Positions 48,551-61,329 of a DNA stretch of 64,000 bases are shown in pieces. This DNA is from Gonium pectorale (taxonomy: Eukaryota; Chlorophyta; Chlorophyceae; Chlamydomonadales; Volvocaceae), in the NCBI GenBank assembly GCA_001584585.1, contig LSYV01000054.1, positions 53,832 through 117,831 on the forward strand, written 5' to 3'. Position 1 is the stretch's first letter; every line of letters begins with the position of its first letter. A program made the position numbers and the translations under genes. The notes below the pieces were generated by a model. That model had not been told where the DNA came from and made no database searches. It saw only the letters and a list, made by a program, of their open reading frames with translations.

Positions 48551-50564
48551 ATGCAGCCGTCGCTGACTATGTCCGAAACACCAAGCCACTGGAATCGTTT
48601 ACCAGGCGACTGCGTAGAGCGCATCGCGTCCCTCGTGCCCCGGAACGAGGTACCCTGCTCGCTGCGTCTCGTGAATAAGGCAACCGCGGCGCACCTCAGC
48701 GGTCCCAAATACGCCACCATCCACCTCTCGGAGCCGTCGCCGCATGCTGATTTCGCGCGTCGCTGGCGCAACCCCGTCGCCATGCGCGGCCTCACCCTCG
48801 CCAAGCGCCGACAGCTGCTTCACCTGACAGCCGCAAGTGGCGACCTCCCCAACCTCCAGCTGGCATGGGAGCTGGTCGGCGGCGACGCCGTGCTGCACGT
48901 CGCCGCGCCGGCTGCTCATGCTGGCCATCTCCACGTCTGCCAGTGGCTGGAGGAGCAGGGCCTGGACATTGCAGATCACCGGGTCCTGTCCTCCGCGGCC
49001 GCGGGCGGCCACTGGCACGCCTGTGCCTGGCTGCTGGACAGGATGGCTACCTCCGGCCGGCCCGTCACGCACGCGTGTGTCTTCGCGGCCGCACAGTGCG
49101 GCCACACCGCCATCATGGACGAGCTCCTGGAGCGCTTCACCCCGGGCCGCGCCCAGCCCTTCCGGGTGGGCATGCTGCTGCCGGCCGTGTGCGAGGGATG
49201 CAGCCTGCCGACGCTGCAGCGCCTGTTCACGGCCTACCGCTGCGTCCTGGAGGACCCCGAGCGCGGAGGAAGAGGAGGCGGAGGAGGAGGAGGAGGAGGA
49301 GGGGGAGGGGGAGGAGACGAGGACGGGGAGGGGGAGGTCGATCAGCTGCTCCTGTCGACCTGGCACCAGGAGCACCTGATGGCGTCCGCCGCCTCGAGCC
49401 CCACGCCCGACTGGCAGGCCAAGGTGGAGTGGCTGCGGGCCAGGGGCTGCCGGCTGCCGCCTACGGCCGCCGCCGCAGCTGCGCGCTGCGCCGACCCCGG
49501 CGCCCGGTTGCGGTGGCTGAGGAGCCGGGGGCTGGGACCGCCGACGGAGTCGGTGGCCGCCGTGGCGGCGGCGGCGGGCAACGTGGAGCTGCTGGCGCAG
49601 CTGCTGGCGGAGGGAGTGCCCGTGTCCGTGTCCACCGCTGCGGCCGCGGCGCGGGCGGGCCACATGGCGGCGCTGGAGCTGCTGCATGGGCGCGGCTGCC
49701 CGCTGGACGCGAGCGTGGCGGCGTTCGTGGCGCGGAGAGGCGACCTGCGGCTGCTGGAATGGTTGGAATCGAAGCTCGGTGCGGAGGTGCTGGCGGAGCC
49801 GGGGCTCTGCAGCGCCGCGGCGCTGTCGGGCAGCGTGCAGCTGCTGGCCTGGCTGCGGGAGCGGGGCTGCGGCTGGGACGCGGAGACGCTGGCCAACGCG
49901 GCCGAGTCGGGGTGCGAGGAGGCGGTGGAGTGGCTCGTGCAGGCCGGCTGCGGCGGGCAGGTGGGTGCGATCGGACACGCGCGCGGCTGGCGGCGGCGGC
50001 AGCCAAGGGGAGTGCGGGGCCGGGGCCGGGGCAAGAAAGGCACACCTCAACGGGCGAGATGGGATTGGTGTCCATCCGCTGCGCCGCGTCGTGCTGTGCC
50101 CGTGGGGTGCGCGACGGCCCTTTTAACGTACATACTGCTGTTGTCTCGGGCACATTATGGTCGCCTTCCGTCTACCTGCGTGTGAGTGTCGGGCCCTCAG
50201 TGCGGCGTCCGCCTCTCAGCGCGTACCACACGCTCTTTCCTCTCTGCAGCCTCCTTTGCTAATGGTTTATGTTACACTTCTCCATCTGACCTGAATCCTC
50301 ATCCAGGACAATGGAATGGCGTACGCGAAGGCGGCCGGCAACCAGGACATGGCAATGCTGCGCTGCCTGCGCCGGCTGGGCCACGGCTGGGGCTCCGGCG
50401 GGGCGCTGGCGCGGGCGTGCCGCCTGGCGCCCGGGCCTGCTGACTGCCGCGCGCTGGTGCACTGGTTCCGGAGCGAGGGCTACCCGCTGCGGGCGGCGGA
50501 GGCGCTGGAGCTGTCGGCGCAGGGGGTGTGCTCGCAGGATGATGCGATGGAGTGGGCGGTGTAG
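48551..50564 (+). CDS. F-box-like/ankyrin-repeat protein (555 aa)
   Basis: Two exons: 48551-49960 and 50307-50564, joined in phase 0 across a 346-base intron (donor GTGGGT, acceptor ATCCAG). The ATG at 48551 is followed in frame by a second at 48569; either could start. Residues about 14-50 (WNRLPGDCVERIASLV...LRLVNKATAAHL) look like an F-box helix set. The rest is a chain of ankyrin-like repeats with the algal pattern A-A-x-x-G-H-x-x-x-C-x-W-L-x-x-x-G-C. A run of about 14 glycines then an acidic patch (49264-49340) interrupts the array. If the F-box is real the protein would be an SCF substrate receptor; otherwise it is a generic ankyrin scaffold. Large families of such genes occur in volvocalean genomes. 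The partner is unknown. Confidence 0.85.
49261..49345 (+). repeat. Poly-glycine and acidic low-complexity insert
   Basis: A purine-only gga/ggg repeat encodes a run of Gly followed by Asp/Glu. It sits between ankyrin repeats and probably forms a flexible loop. Length is likely to vary between strains because the DNA is a trinucleotide repeat. Confidence 0.7.
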
Positions 50565-52608
50565 GGGGAGGGTAGCTTTGGTGCACTCTGCGCTGCCGTG
50601 AGAGTCGCGGGCTGGGTCCGAGTTCGTTTTACAGTCACACACTGAGAGTCTGTGTCCAAAGGAGCCAATCGGTCCAGGACACGCGCGGGTTAAGGGCCAC
50701 GGTGCAGTCGCCGGCGACAAGCACGGTGACGGGTCCGCTCGGGTCCGTGCTTCCCTCGGACTGCAACGCGCTTGTTGGGCTCCAGGTTGGGCGTGCAACG
50801 CCCTCCGTGAAGCTCGTGTGTACATACTTGGTCCATAGTGGCGGCGTCGTGGTACCGGTTGCAATGTTGATCCGCAGGATGGCAGACGCTGTTGTGCACT
50901 GTTGACGCTCACGTCGCTGCTGGGCCCTTTCTTGGTCAACGTCCGGTGCCTGCCTAGTGCCTACGGGCCAGGAGGGCCGCATAAAGCGTGCAAAGTGCTG
51001 ATAAGATCGGTTCAGTGTTGTGGGCGCGGCATCGCAGGAGTGTCATGGACGCGCTGCTGAGGACGGGCCCGTTAAGAGGCGGGTTGCCAGTCGGAGGGAA
51101 ACAGCAGGCGTCGATGCGCACGGTTCCTGGCGGCTCTGTGAGTTGGTATAAAGGGCAGAGCGTGTGGCAGGGTCTGTGCCCGGCGCCAGGCTGGTAAGCC
51201 GGTGTGGGACTGGGTGGCGTGCGAGCAGCGTCGGGTGCTCGGCTGCAACATCTGCCGCACTCAGCACATGCGTGGTGTAGTGGCGGGGCTGGCGGCAACA
51301 TCCTACCACGTAGACGCGATGGCAGCACCTGACTGCCCCATCCCCCCTGCAGATCTGCAGAAATGCGCTGTTTTGAGTTCAGGCACTGGCGCCTGCCAGG
51401 TGGCGGAAGCCCGCGCCGCACCCTCCGCAAGACCTACTCGGTGCGGCTCATGATTTGGATCCTAGATTCGGGTTCAGGCGTTTCGGCGTGTCCCAAACTT
51501 GCGGTCCTCTGCATCACCTTTGTTGCAATGAATGCGACACTCGAGGTGCTAACAACATTGGATCCGAAAACAAGAACCCAAGGTGCACATCAGTGTCATG
51601 AGTCCACAGACTGCGCGCTCGATCCCACACGTCTCGCACACTGCGGCATCCTGACCTACTGCAGATATTGCCAATACCAACCAAAGAATCCGCAAGGGTA
51701 ACGGCAAACAACGCGTGGTCACCATCGTCCATGATCGTGGATCAGCCCGTGAACAGCTGCCCTAGGCTTGGGAGACGCCCCTCGCCAGCCGCTTGCCCAC
51801 GCCATCGTACTGTGCCTTCTCCACCGTCCCCGCAGTGCCCCCTGCCGGAAACGCACGGTACGTATCAGGTCAAGTCGAAATTCGTCACGTTAACCACCAT
51901 CCACTCGACCTTCATATGCCGGTCATGCCACAAGACACCCTGCGGGCGCGCAGCCCACAGAAACCCAAATCCGCATGCGACAGTGCTTGCTGCCCATGCA
52001 CCCGTAACGTCTCATGCCATGGGGGGGCGGCTGTGTCCCATACCACACTTTTGCTGTCCCTCACGCACCCAGCCCCGGGGGCTGAGCGGCAAAACAGCCT
52101 CCATTGCAAGTCCATAATCGCTTCAACGGGGCCAGTCAAACCCCACACTCGCCCGGGTTGTGCCACGGAAGCACACGAGTCCAGCCACTTATGTATGAAC
52201 ATTAAGCCCGATATTGGAAAATACTCACGTGAGGGCTCCTTCCTCCCAAACCTTCCGGAGCCACAAGTATGTACCACGTCACTGCAAACCCAGCATCGGT
52301 CGACGGATCCCTGTAATGGTCTTCGTGCCTCGTCCCACACCACCCTCTGCGCCATCGCTGCTTCCACCACCCTTTGTTCGCGGAACGGCACCCTGCCAAC
52401 CCAAATCACGCGCTCACGTACTGGCACACCACGCTCGCCTACCGAACGCATATGACGCTCAGGCCCCATCACAGGCTCCTTACACTCCTGCCCCGCTGTC
52501 CGTCCCTCCCGATACTTCGGCGCCCGCCCCTCAGGGCGGCACGGTGTGGCATCTGCCTGGTCCCCAGCCCCCCACCCTCACAACTCGAACCGCCCCGCCG
52601 CCTCCGCC
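50565..52608. other. Convergent intergenic region
   Basis: This lies between the ankyrin gene stop (plus strand) and the INPP4-like gene stop (minus strand), so it should contain both 3' UTRs. A minus-strand TGTAA at 52480-52484 fits the INPP4-like gene. Open frames here are short and no domain was seen. Confidence 0.4.
52480..52484 (-). terminator. Candidate polyadenylation signal TGTAA for the INPP4-like gene
   Basis: Minus-strand TGTAA about 125 bases beyond the stop codon at 52609. Position and sequence fit the volvocalean poly(A) signal, but it is only a pentamer. Confidence 0.4.
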
Positions 52609-55600
52609 TCACGTCGCCACCTTGCCGCACAGCCGCCAGTCCGGCCGCCAGCCCGCCGGCAGCGTCAGGATCTCCATCTCGTTGAACGCGTAGGCGGGCG
52701 GCTGGCCGTGGTTCTGACTGGTGGTCACGTAAGAGAGGCCGCGCAGGAACTGCCCCTCCAGCCAGGCCCTCGACTCCGGCGTGGTCGGCAGCAGGCCAGT
52801 CTCCAGCACCTCGTCCGCAAAGGCCTTGGCCAGCTCCAGCGCGGTGCGGTCCTTGCCCGACTTGCAGTTTACGGCGCGGCCGATGCCCACCTCGGAGCAA
52901 GCGCGGCGGAGCTGCGGGCAAGCAGGCGGGCGGGCAGGCGGGTACCGGTGAGGGGCTTGGGTTGAGAGGCGTGAGATGGGCGAGGGAGGGTTAGGAGGAA
53001 GACGTGTTCGGCGGCAGAGCGACAGATTGATGCATGGCTAGGTGCGGGAAGGGAAAGTGCAAATGCATGGTAGTACAGGTGGGGGTGAGCGTGCAGGAAT
53101 CGGAGGGGGTGCGGTGGCACAGGTTGAAGGGCTTGAGGCCGGCAGATCCACTCAAGTGTGGCGCGACAAGGAGGCGGGACAAGGCGCACGGCATGGTGCA
53201 TGCGGCACAGCTGGCTGACTTTGCGACGCAGGACGCCTGAGCAGCGGGGACAAGGGCATCAGGGTGCCCTCACGCCTCCTCGACCCACCAGACGGAACAT
53301 CTCGGTGTCCTTGGGTGCCCGCCGACCGTCGGGTCCGTAGTGGCGGTTGAGGGCCGCAAGCTCGGGCCCGCCCGCCCGCCCGGCCCGCACCGCGTACTCG
53401 TTCAGGCGCTCCAGGCTGTTCCTGCGGAGCCGAAGAGAGGCGGAGAGATGGGTAACGAAGAAGGGAGGGAAGGGGCCCTGTCAGTATCCGTGATATGCCA
53501 ACAACAACTTCCACATGACACTCCAACCCCGGCATAATCGCCCACTCCCTCCCACTCACTGCCCTGAAGGCCCCCCCTCAAACCCAGGTGACGCAGCCCG
53601 CCGACCGCGGGCATTGCGCCCATTGCATCAGCATCGCGGCCACCATGCCCAACGCACCCCATTCGCTAATCTCCTCCCAGTGCAGTCACGCGCACTCACT
53701 TGTTGATGGTGTCCTGCAGCGCCTCGGAGGAGCCCCACACCACGAAGCCCAGCGACTGCAGGCTGTTGATGCCCTGGTTGAAGACCAGCGGCACAAGCCC
53801 GTAGCTACCCGACAGAAAGGCCTCCCGCTCCAGCCCCGCGGCGGCCAGCGCTTGGGGACTAACGCAGCTGGCGGGCAGCGAGGCGGTGATGGTGCTGCCA
53901 GACAGCTGCAGCGGGAGCACCTGTGGACAGGGGTGGATAGATGGATGCGGACGAGAGGGGTAGGCGAAAGCGGGGGCGGGGGGGGTCAACGTGTGCGTAT
54001 GCGGATCGGGACGGCGACGGGGTGGGCGGGCGGCAGCGTGGCGAGAGAACCGCCTGGAGTATCATGCTGCGTTTGCACCTATCTGCGTGTCCGGCGAGAG
54101 GGGAATGAGGAACCTGTTTCCAGGCGAACCAGCCAATCGTCTCATCGCATCTCCTCCCCGTGTCGCCGCACCCCTGCGTACAAACGCCTGCACCCAGGCC
54201 GAGCTAGCTCTCGCACCTGGCCGCGCATTTGGCCTCAACCCGCAGTTCCCACCCGCCGTGGCCCACCCTTTCCCTGTCCTGCAAGAAATGCATCACCAGC
54301 CCGTCTCCCCGACATGCCCTGCACACACACGACGATCCCGCCCCCGCGCCAGGCACTGCATCGGACCACCCACTCCCCTCCCCACACACCCGAACCGCCC
54401 ACCTTCTCGCTGCCCTCCACGAAGCGCACCGCCAGCCGGTCCCCCAGCACGTCCAGCGCGCCCTTGGTGTCCTCCAGGTAGCCCCGCTCGTGGCGGTGCA
54501 GGTCGGACAGCAGGCTGAGCTGCACGTGCGCGAATGAGCCGGTGCGCGAGGCGGCCAGCAGGCTGGCGGGCGAACGACACATGAGGCGCAGCGAGGCCAG
54601 CACGACGGGCAGGGCCTGCGGGTAGGGGCGGCCGCGGCGGGCGGCGGGCCAAGAGGTTACCCACCACAAGAGGTGCGGCATGGAATGCACGCGACCGGAT
54701 GAGGGCATGGGTTCTTATGTAGGTTGAGGAATCAGGGGACGATACGGTAGCGTGTCATACGTGTGTAGGGCAGGCCCTCCTACGCGCGTGCCTTCGTTGC
54801 ATTTTGGGGAGCGAACAAACTTCACGCCACTCCCAGGCATGCCCGCCCTCTCCGTAACCCCCACAGCGCACCTGCGCCACGCACAGCGCCTTGCGCAGCT
54901 CGACCTCTTGTCTGAGGGCCTCCAGGCTCGTGAACCCCAGCCCCCGCAGCAGCGCAGACTGCGCCGGCAGCGGCAGTGCGTGGCACGAGGCAAAGGCGGT
55001 CATGAGGCGGCTCAGCCCCACGCCGCGCGGCTCGCGGCCGTGGACCGCAAAGGCGCCCGAGCGTGGGCAGCCGTAGATGGGCGCGAACGAGTCGATGGCG
55101 GCGGTGGGGTAGGGCGCGATGGAGGTGGAGGGACCCGATGCGGCGGTGAAGGCCAGGGAATGCCCCGAGGAGTGCTGTGAGCGGCGGGCGATGGCGCCAG
55201 CCGTGGCGGACGCCGACGCGGCGGAGGCCTCCTGGACACTGGCGAGAGCGAGGGAGACGGTGGCGTCGTCGCCGACGGGCTGCAGCTGGCCCTGGCTTTG
55301 TTGCTTCAGTGGAGACGCCGAGGGCGGGGATGGAGACGAGGGCTTTACGGCCTGCAGATCGGCCTGGCTGCTGGTGCCGCCCGTCTGGCGGGTGCGCTGC
55401 GAATTACAGGCCGGCGAGTGGGAAGTTTGGGGCCCGGTGTCAAAGGTCGTGAATTGTTTGGCTCCAGCAGGCACACGAGCAGTGTTGGCAGGCAGTGCTG
55501 GAGGGGGGGAGGCGCAGCCACAGGACAAGACGATTCGACATGCAAGACCTTCGGTAAGCTAGGATGCGAACAGAACGCAAGGCGACGCGCCCACACCTTG

Positions 55601-57207
55601 AGTAACCCCTCGGTCACGTCGTCGTCACTTCCGTAGCCCCGGTCGCTGCCGCTGGCACTGGGCCGCGCGTCCCGCAGCGTGCGGAAGCCGTTCGGCCAGG
55701 TCTTGCCGCCGGTGAGGCTGGATCCGCGGCTCAGTCCGGTGCCGATGTCCTCCATAGCCTCAATGCCGTCGACCCCCGCTGACGAGCCGCCACGCCCTGC
55801 ACTGCCGCGGCTTGCTGGGGCACCGTTGATCGGGGGCAGCTTGCCCTCCGCAACGGCGCCCCGCGGCGCGGCGACGCCGTTCGCCTTGCCCGCCCCGCCA
55901 GCGACGAGGCCATTCAGGCCCACCGAGCCGTCGCCGTCGGCTGTGGCCTTGCTGTTGAAGACGGGCGCGGAGCGGCGCACGACGCCCACCTCGTGGAGGC
56001 GCGCGTTGATGGCCATTCCCTGCACCCCGGGCTCCTTCTTGGCGTCGGAAGGCCGCAGCCGGCCAAACTCCGCCATCGCTTCCAGCTGCTCTGCGAACTG
56101 CTCCCCAGCGGCGGCGGCTCCATCGCCGCCGTCGCTGAGGGAGCGCGCCCCTGCCAGCAGGCGGAGGTACTCGGCACCGGCGGCGAGCGGGATGAGGGAG
56201 ACGGTCTCCACGAGGTCCGCGCCCTCCTCAGGCAGCCGGGAGACGAGCTGTATGAGCGTGGTCGCGTGCGAGCGGCTGTGCTGCAGCAGGCAGGCGGCCA
56301 CGAAGGCCTTTGCAACGGCGCGCGGCTTGGCCGCCCTCGGCGCCGGGCGCGCCGGCGCCGAATCGACGAGGCCGACCACGGCTTTGCGTCCCATCTTGCG
56401 CATGGCCTTGAAGCAGTCCTGCGTGCAGACCTCCTCACCCGCCGCCATGGAGCGGAGGTAGGAAGCGAGCTTGGCCTGCAGGGCGGCCTCGGGGTGGCCG
56501 TCGTACGGCAGCCCGAAAGCGGCCGCCGTGGAGGCCGCCGCCGCGAGGATGGAATGCGTGTCGAGCAGGAGCTGGAGCGCGGGAGGCACGGGGCCGCGCT
56601 CGGGCGGGTCGGGCCTGCGGCCGAGGCGGCCGGCGACGAGGTTGCTGGCGGTCAGCTCCAGCTGCATGCGGTCCTCGATGCTGAGGGGCACTGCCATGGA
56701 GATGCCGCGCCAGCGGTGCTCGGTCACGCCAAAGAGGCCCATGGTTGCGCGGATGAGGCGTAGCACGGCGGTGGGCAGCAGCGCCAGCACCATGAGCGCC
56801 ACGTCCGCGAGGCCCTGCAAACGCCTGGAGCTGGTCGGGTGCACCGAGAACTTGCGCAGCAGCGCGACATCGTCGGAGCTGTCGGGCTGCTCGTCGGGGG
56901 GTGGCTCAGGGCTGGGCGGACGAGGCCCTTCAGGTCCGGGCACCGACGCCGGCGGCACGGAAGGTGGCGTTTGAGGCGGTGCTGCGGCGGGTGCGTCGTC
57001 TGCCCCGGCCACAGAAGACTGCGGCCTGGAAACGCAGGCCACATCGTCCTCCCTCGCTGCAGCAGGTTGCGACGCCGACTCCTTCATGGTGGCAATCCAC
57101 GTGTCAACCAACACGCTGGTTTTGCCATTCTGGTCTGGGAAGGGCATAACCCGTCTAGACAAGCTACTTCGCGAAGAGGAAGAGGAGCTCCTACGGCTCG
57201 TAGCCAT
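52609..57207 (-). CDS. INPP4-type phosphoinositide 4-phosphatase-like protein (1001 aa)
   Basis: Six exons join in phase: 57207-55597 (ATG 57207), 55396-54872, 54615-54403, 53920-53700, 53421-53289 and 52911-52609. The C-terminal third matches the catalytic part of INPP4 enzymes, which remove the 4-phosphate of PtdIns(3,4)P2. It has PLVFNQGINSLQSL (INPP4 has a similar F-N-x-G-I-N segment), the CX5R loop CKSGKDRT at residues 917-924, then YAFNEMEILTLPAGWRP...GKVAT at the very end, where INPP4 has YAFN...FP..YRP..GK. The catalytic Cys and Arg are both present. The N-terminal half is Ser/Pro-rich, then has a hydrophobic stretch at about 131-160 and helical sequence. I see no C2 domain, which animal INPP4 carries at its start. 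It probably acts on phosphoinositides at a membrane; substrate is inferred from the loop. The exon 2 acceptor at 55396 was chosen by phase. Confidence 0.82.
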
Positions 57208-58030
57208 TCATTGTACATTTTGATACATTTTCTACTGCGTTGCTTGCTTATGTCCGAGGATGTGCAGGGCGACCCTGTTTCAACTTCGATGCACGACAAG
57301 CGCTAGCACATGGTTCCTGGCTGGAAGGCTCAATAAAAAGGTACAAATGCAAGTGTTGCCGGGACAGATAAAATATAGGACGCAAATAGCCTACAAACAG
57401 GCTTTGTCAAACGGCTGAAACTGCAGTCGTGTCAAGTTCAAACCGCTGGCTACCTGTGTGTTAAGGCACCTATTAGTGACTGGTATGTACGCGTTGCAGG
57501 GGGCGGATTGACTAAGACCAAGAAGGCAAGATGGGGCGGGTGGCGGGAGCCCACCCCCTTGTGCCGCCCAAAGCCATGATATGGAGCAAGCTTGTTGATT
57601 TGAGTATAGACGTAACGTTGCGCTTGCTTTTGAATGTCTCGACACGTACGCGGCCGCATGGGACCTCCTCACATTGTCGGCTCGGAGGCCAGAGGGGTGG
57701 GTAGGATTGCCGTCAGAGCGCAACAGCACTTGAAATACAGGCGCAGCAAAGCCGCGCTTGGAGGGCCGCCGGCCGGCTCGCCAGTGTCTATCGTCCAGCA
57801 CACTGCAACACACGCCCGACCCAAGCTACGCCATCACAGCTGTGTCAACGCTCATTGCATTAGCACGCGATACAGAACAAAAGTTCAGCTCGTTACAACC
57901 TTACCAGAGGCGCGCCCCAAATGCCTATCCGTGAGTATGTCCTGTATGCCTTAGTCACCACGCTTCTGCGAGCGGCTGCGCTTCTGTCCTGCATTCACCA
58001 TCCTTCACTCCGAGTTACTGTCACATCCGC
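57208..58030. other. Intergenic: INPP4-like promoter and acyltransferase 3' flank
   Basis: No gene was seen. The upper end of the stretch should hold the acyltransferase 3' UTR with a TGTAA at 57893-57897, and the lower end the promoter of the INPP4-like gene just above 57207. No TATA box is obvious. Confidence 0.4.
57893..57897 (-). terminator. Candidate polyadenylation signal TGTAA for the acyltransferase gene
   Basis: Minus-strand TGTAA about 135 bases beyond the stop codon at 58031. A plausible volvocalean poly(A) signal. Confidence 0.4.
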
Positions 58031-61000
58031 TCACGTCCCCTCGACGCCAAACCAGTGGTAGTGTTCTGGGCTCCGGCGGAAGCCCAGTCCCTCGAACAAC
58101 GCGACCGAGGCCGAGTTTTCCAGGACGATGTACCTGGGACACATGGGAGGGGGCAGTACGAGGAACGTATACAACCGATTCTCGCTTCAGCTGATCAAGT
58201 GCAGGCCAGGAAGGGACCGAAGCGACACAGCAGCCGCAGACCGCTATAGGCTACAAGCTCCACATGGCTTCCCGAAAAGACAGCGGCAACAACCGTTACT
58301 CCATGCCAAACATGTAGGACAAGTGCACAACAAATGCATCGCCCTCTACACTTGCGCTGCTTAGCATTCACCCAATGCCGGGCCGGCTAAGGAACGACTC
58401 ACACGAACGCATCCCGCTGCCTCCTTAAGGAACCGCTGTCGGCGGCGGCTGCCGGCGGAGCAAGCCCAGCGGCCGCGCCGCGCAAGAGCTCCAGCGCGCA
58501 GCGCCGCATGAGGCCGCGCCGCCGGTGGCCCTCCAGCGTGTGCGCCATGCCCAGCGAGCCGTCTGGGCACTGCAAGATCCAGGCCACAGCGTCGGATCCG
58601 GATACAGTAGACCCACAGCTGCAGCCGTCGCCTGTCGGTCCCGATTCCGGACTACCTTCAGCGGGTCCGGGCTTTAAAGCTCCTCCGGCCGAGTCGCCTG
58701 CCCGTACGCTCGCGCCCACTGTGAGGCCCCTGTCATCTGGGTCGGCGCCGTCGACGCTCGGGGCCCCCGTGGCTTCAGGGTCACCATGGTGTGGCTGCGG
58801 CCGCCATCGCACGCAGGCTGTGCGGCTGTGCTGCATGAGCATCCGCACCAGCGGCTTGCTGTACGGCGAGCGGTACGTCCAGCAACCGTCAACCAACTCG
58901 AGGTCGGCTTGCGTACGGAGCGCGTCCAGCTGGTATCCAGCGTCTGGCAGACCAACCCCGTCCTGGAGGGCGGGGGCCCGTATGGGTGCCATCGGTTTCT
59001 GGGGTGACAGCTGGGCAGGACCGAGACACGATCTGGGTTGTGGGCGGGACATGGACCAGCACCACGACCATACGGTCAAGCAGCGGCGAGTACGATCACA
59101 TGTGCACCCAGAATTGCGGCACCCCAGTCCATGCACCCTTGTCCACTCCAGAAAGAGCCCGTGTATACCACACCTCTGACGGCCCCACGCTTAGGGCGCC
59201 GAGACCCGCTTGCAGGGGCAGCGAGTACCTGCGGCAAGGCCGGAGAGCAGGGACGCAGGCCGGAGAGTAGGGACGATCGTCAATGGAACGGGGTACTGCA
59301 CGCCATGAACAGCGCGTCGGCCAACTTGAACTGTCTCCCTTGGCAGCTATGTGCTGTTGCTGTTTTCCTCGATAGGGCAGTCTTCGTTGGCCCGTTCACG
59401 TCCCTTGGTTCTCTAACCCTTAGCGCATCGGCCCCGCCCCAGGCGCGCTTAGGCTCGACCGCATCGCCGCAAGCCGCTTCCAATGCCGCGCCATCCCTCA
59501 GTCCTGGTGCCGGCTGAGAGAGCTGGAACCTAACGCCCACCAGTCGGCCCAATGGCCACCGCGCCAGCCCCGCGCTCTAGAGCGCCCGCCACCACGTGCC
59601 GTACATGGCGTGCGTGCCCTACCTGCTGCACGGCTCGTCCCATATGCTGTCGTACCCCGCCTCCCGCAGCACGCCCAGCATGGGCCCCGCGGCATAGCAC
59701 GGGATTGCGGAGAACGCGAGGCGGCCCGGGCCCGGCGGGTGCGGCAGCCCGAGTATGCCGCGCAAGGCGGCGACGAAGAGGTCAATCTGTGGGATCGCAG
59801 GAAAATGTTGGGAGGTGGGTAGTGTCTGATCATCTTGACCAGCAGGGCTCAGCCCCAACGGCCGAGGGGCTCGGCCATAGTGTGACGGAACCGCGCGAGG
59901 CCGGGGCTTGTCATACCATCCTCTACTTTCGACGTCTATCCTTACAGCTCTACTTGTTGAGGTTCATCGTTTTGGGTGGGCGGGTCGGGCGCACGCGGGT
60001 CTGGTAACCGCTGCTCGCCGATGGACCGGTGGTGAAGTCTGCAATGCCGAGGAGAACACCCGCCCACGACCGTTCGAGCGAGGTAACAACTTCGTATCAA
60101 GGACACCCTGGTAAGTTGTCCCGTCCAGGACCGGGGTTGGGTGCGTCCGCTCCTTTGCCTCGCGCGCTTGCCTTTTTCTGTTCCGCCCGCCCTCCCTACT
60201 GGAAACGTCGCGCCTTCGGGTGTGTATGGCCGTGGATGTGTGGTGTGGCTCCCCAATTGCAGTGTTTCATATCTGCAGTCAAGGGTCCTGCGAGATATCC
60301 TAATCAGGTTATCAGGCAACCCTTACGAAAGCAAAGCCACAAGCCCCGGAACCGCACAGATGTATACCAAGCTAAAGAAAGGGGATGTGCTCCTGTGGCG
60401 AAGTCGCAAAGCCCACGAACGTGCGCAAATTCATGACGTAGGACAATGGTACACGGCAACGGAACTTGCCGTATGCGCGGCGCACACGGACGCCGGGTTG
60501 TATGCGCATGCCGGGCAAGTACCTGATGGGAGCCGTGAGTGTGTTCTCCGGCGCCGTGTGATGTGGCCTGGCAGTTGTTAGGGTTCGGGGGAGTTGTGAG
60601 AAGCAGAGTTGGATAGGAACGGTCTAGACGCCAGCCGCAATCGTACGGTTCGAGGGAACGGTGCATGAAAGTTCAAAGGACCGGTGCATGAAAGCGAGGG
60701 TCGCATCGAAGTCGCATTGTTGTGGCACATCACCATAACCCACGCGCAACACGCTTTCAAAGGCCTCCGAATCCATCCGCTCACCGACCCGAAATCAGCG
60801 CCCAATAAGTTTCTTACTGAAAGCAACATGCCCACAGACTATTGGCGGTCTTCATGACGCGTGCCGCACGCTGCCGTACCTGGATGTCATGTGTTGGGCT
60901 TTCGCCAGTGCTCGTCGGCCGTGCCTCCACGAAGACCGAGTAAGAGCTGCGCCCCGGCCACTGGCTGCAAATGACCAGCACTTGCGCAGCAGATGCCAAC

Positions 61001-61248
61001 TCCCGGAGGCCCGCGGATCCGTCAGGTCCGTGGGGGCTGACCGTGAGCTCCGCCAGGGGGGCCGCAGCGTATACCCGCTTCTGCATACCCGGCCAGTTAC
61101 CAAGCAAACTCAGCGCCCGATCACGATCATTAAGCGCCTCGCATCGTTCACGGAGGAGCGCCAGGACGTCCTCGCTCGCGTCCGAGAGCGGGGTCAGCAT
61201 CGCTTGCACGGCGACAGCAGTGTTGTTGCGCAGCCCCGTTGAATTCAT
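58031..61248 (-). CDS. Glycine N-acyltransferase-like (GNAT superfamily) protein, about 421 aa
   Basis: Four exons fit: 61248-60880, 59786-59623, 59032-58403 and 58133-58031. The start may be ATG 61248 (MNSTGLRNN) or in-frame ATGs at 61266 and 61329. The N-terminal part resembles the GLYAT N-domain (a V-[IL]-V-I-C-S-Q-W-P segment where GLYAT has VVVCPQ). The C-terminal part is a GNAT fold: AVAWILQCPDGSLGMAHTLEGHRRRGL carries the acyl-CoA motif A, with one Gly as in GLYAT (PEYRLHGL), followed by FVYIVLENSASVALFEGLGFRR, the classical motif B. About 60 Gly/Pro-rich residues are inserted between two core strands. GLYAT enzymes transfer acyl groups from acyl-CoA to amino acids; the acceptor here is unknown. 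The 1.1-kb intron 1 could hide a small exon. Confidence 0.75.
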
Positions 61249-61329
61249 CCTCGAGTGATCAAGCATGCGAGGAGCAGTTCCCCAGCCTCTAGGTGGGCGG
61301 GGAAGCTCCTGCCAAGTTCTCCCGCGCAT

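Noticed and set aside
48599..50050. Minus-strand frame of 483 residues opposite the ankyrin gene
   Set aside because: It is His/Arg/Ala-rich antisense; the plus strand gives ankyrin repeats and a correct splice to a second exon.
60640..60680. tRNA-like GGTTCGA segment
   Set aside because: No acceptor stem or A-box at the right distance, so it is a chance match.
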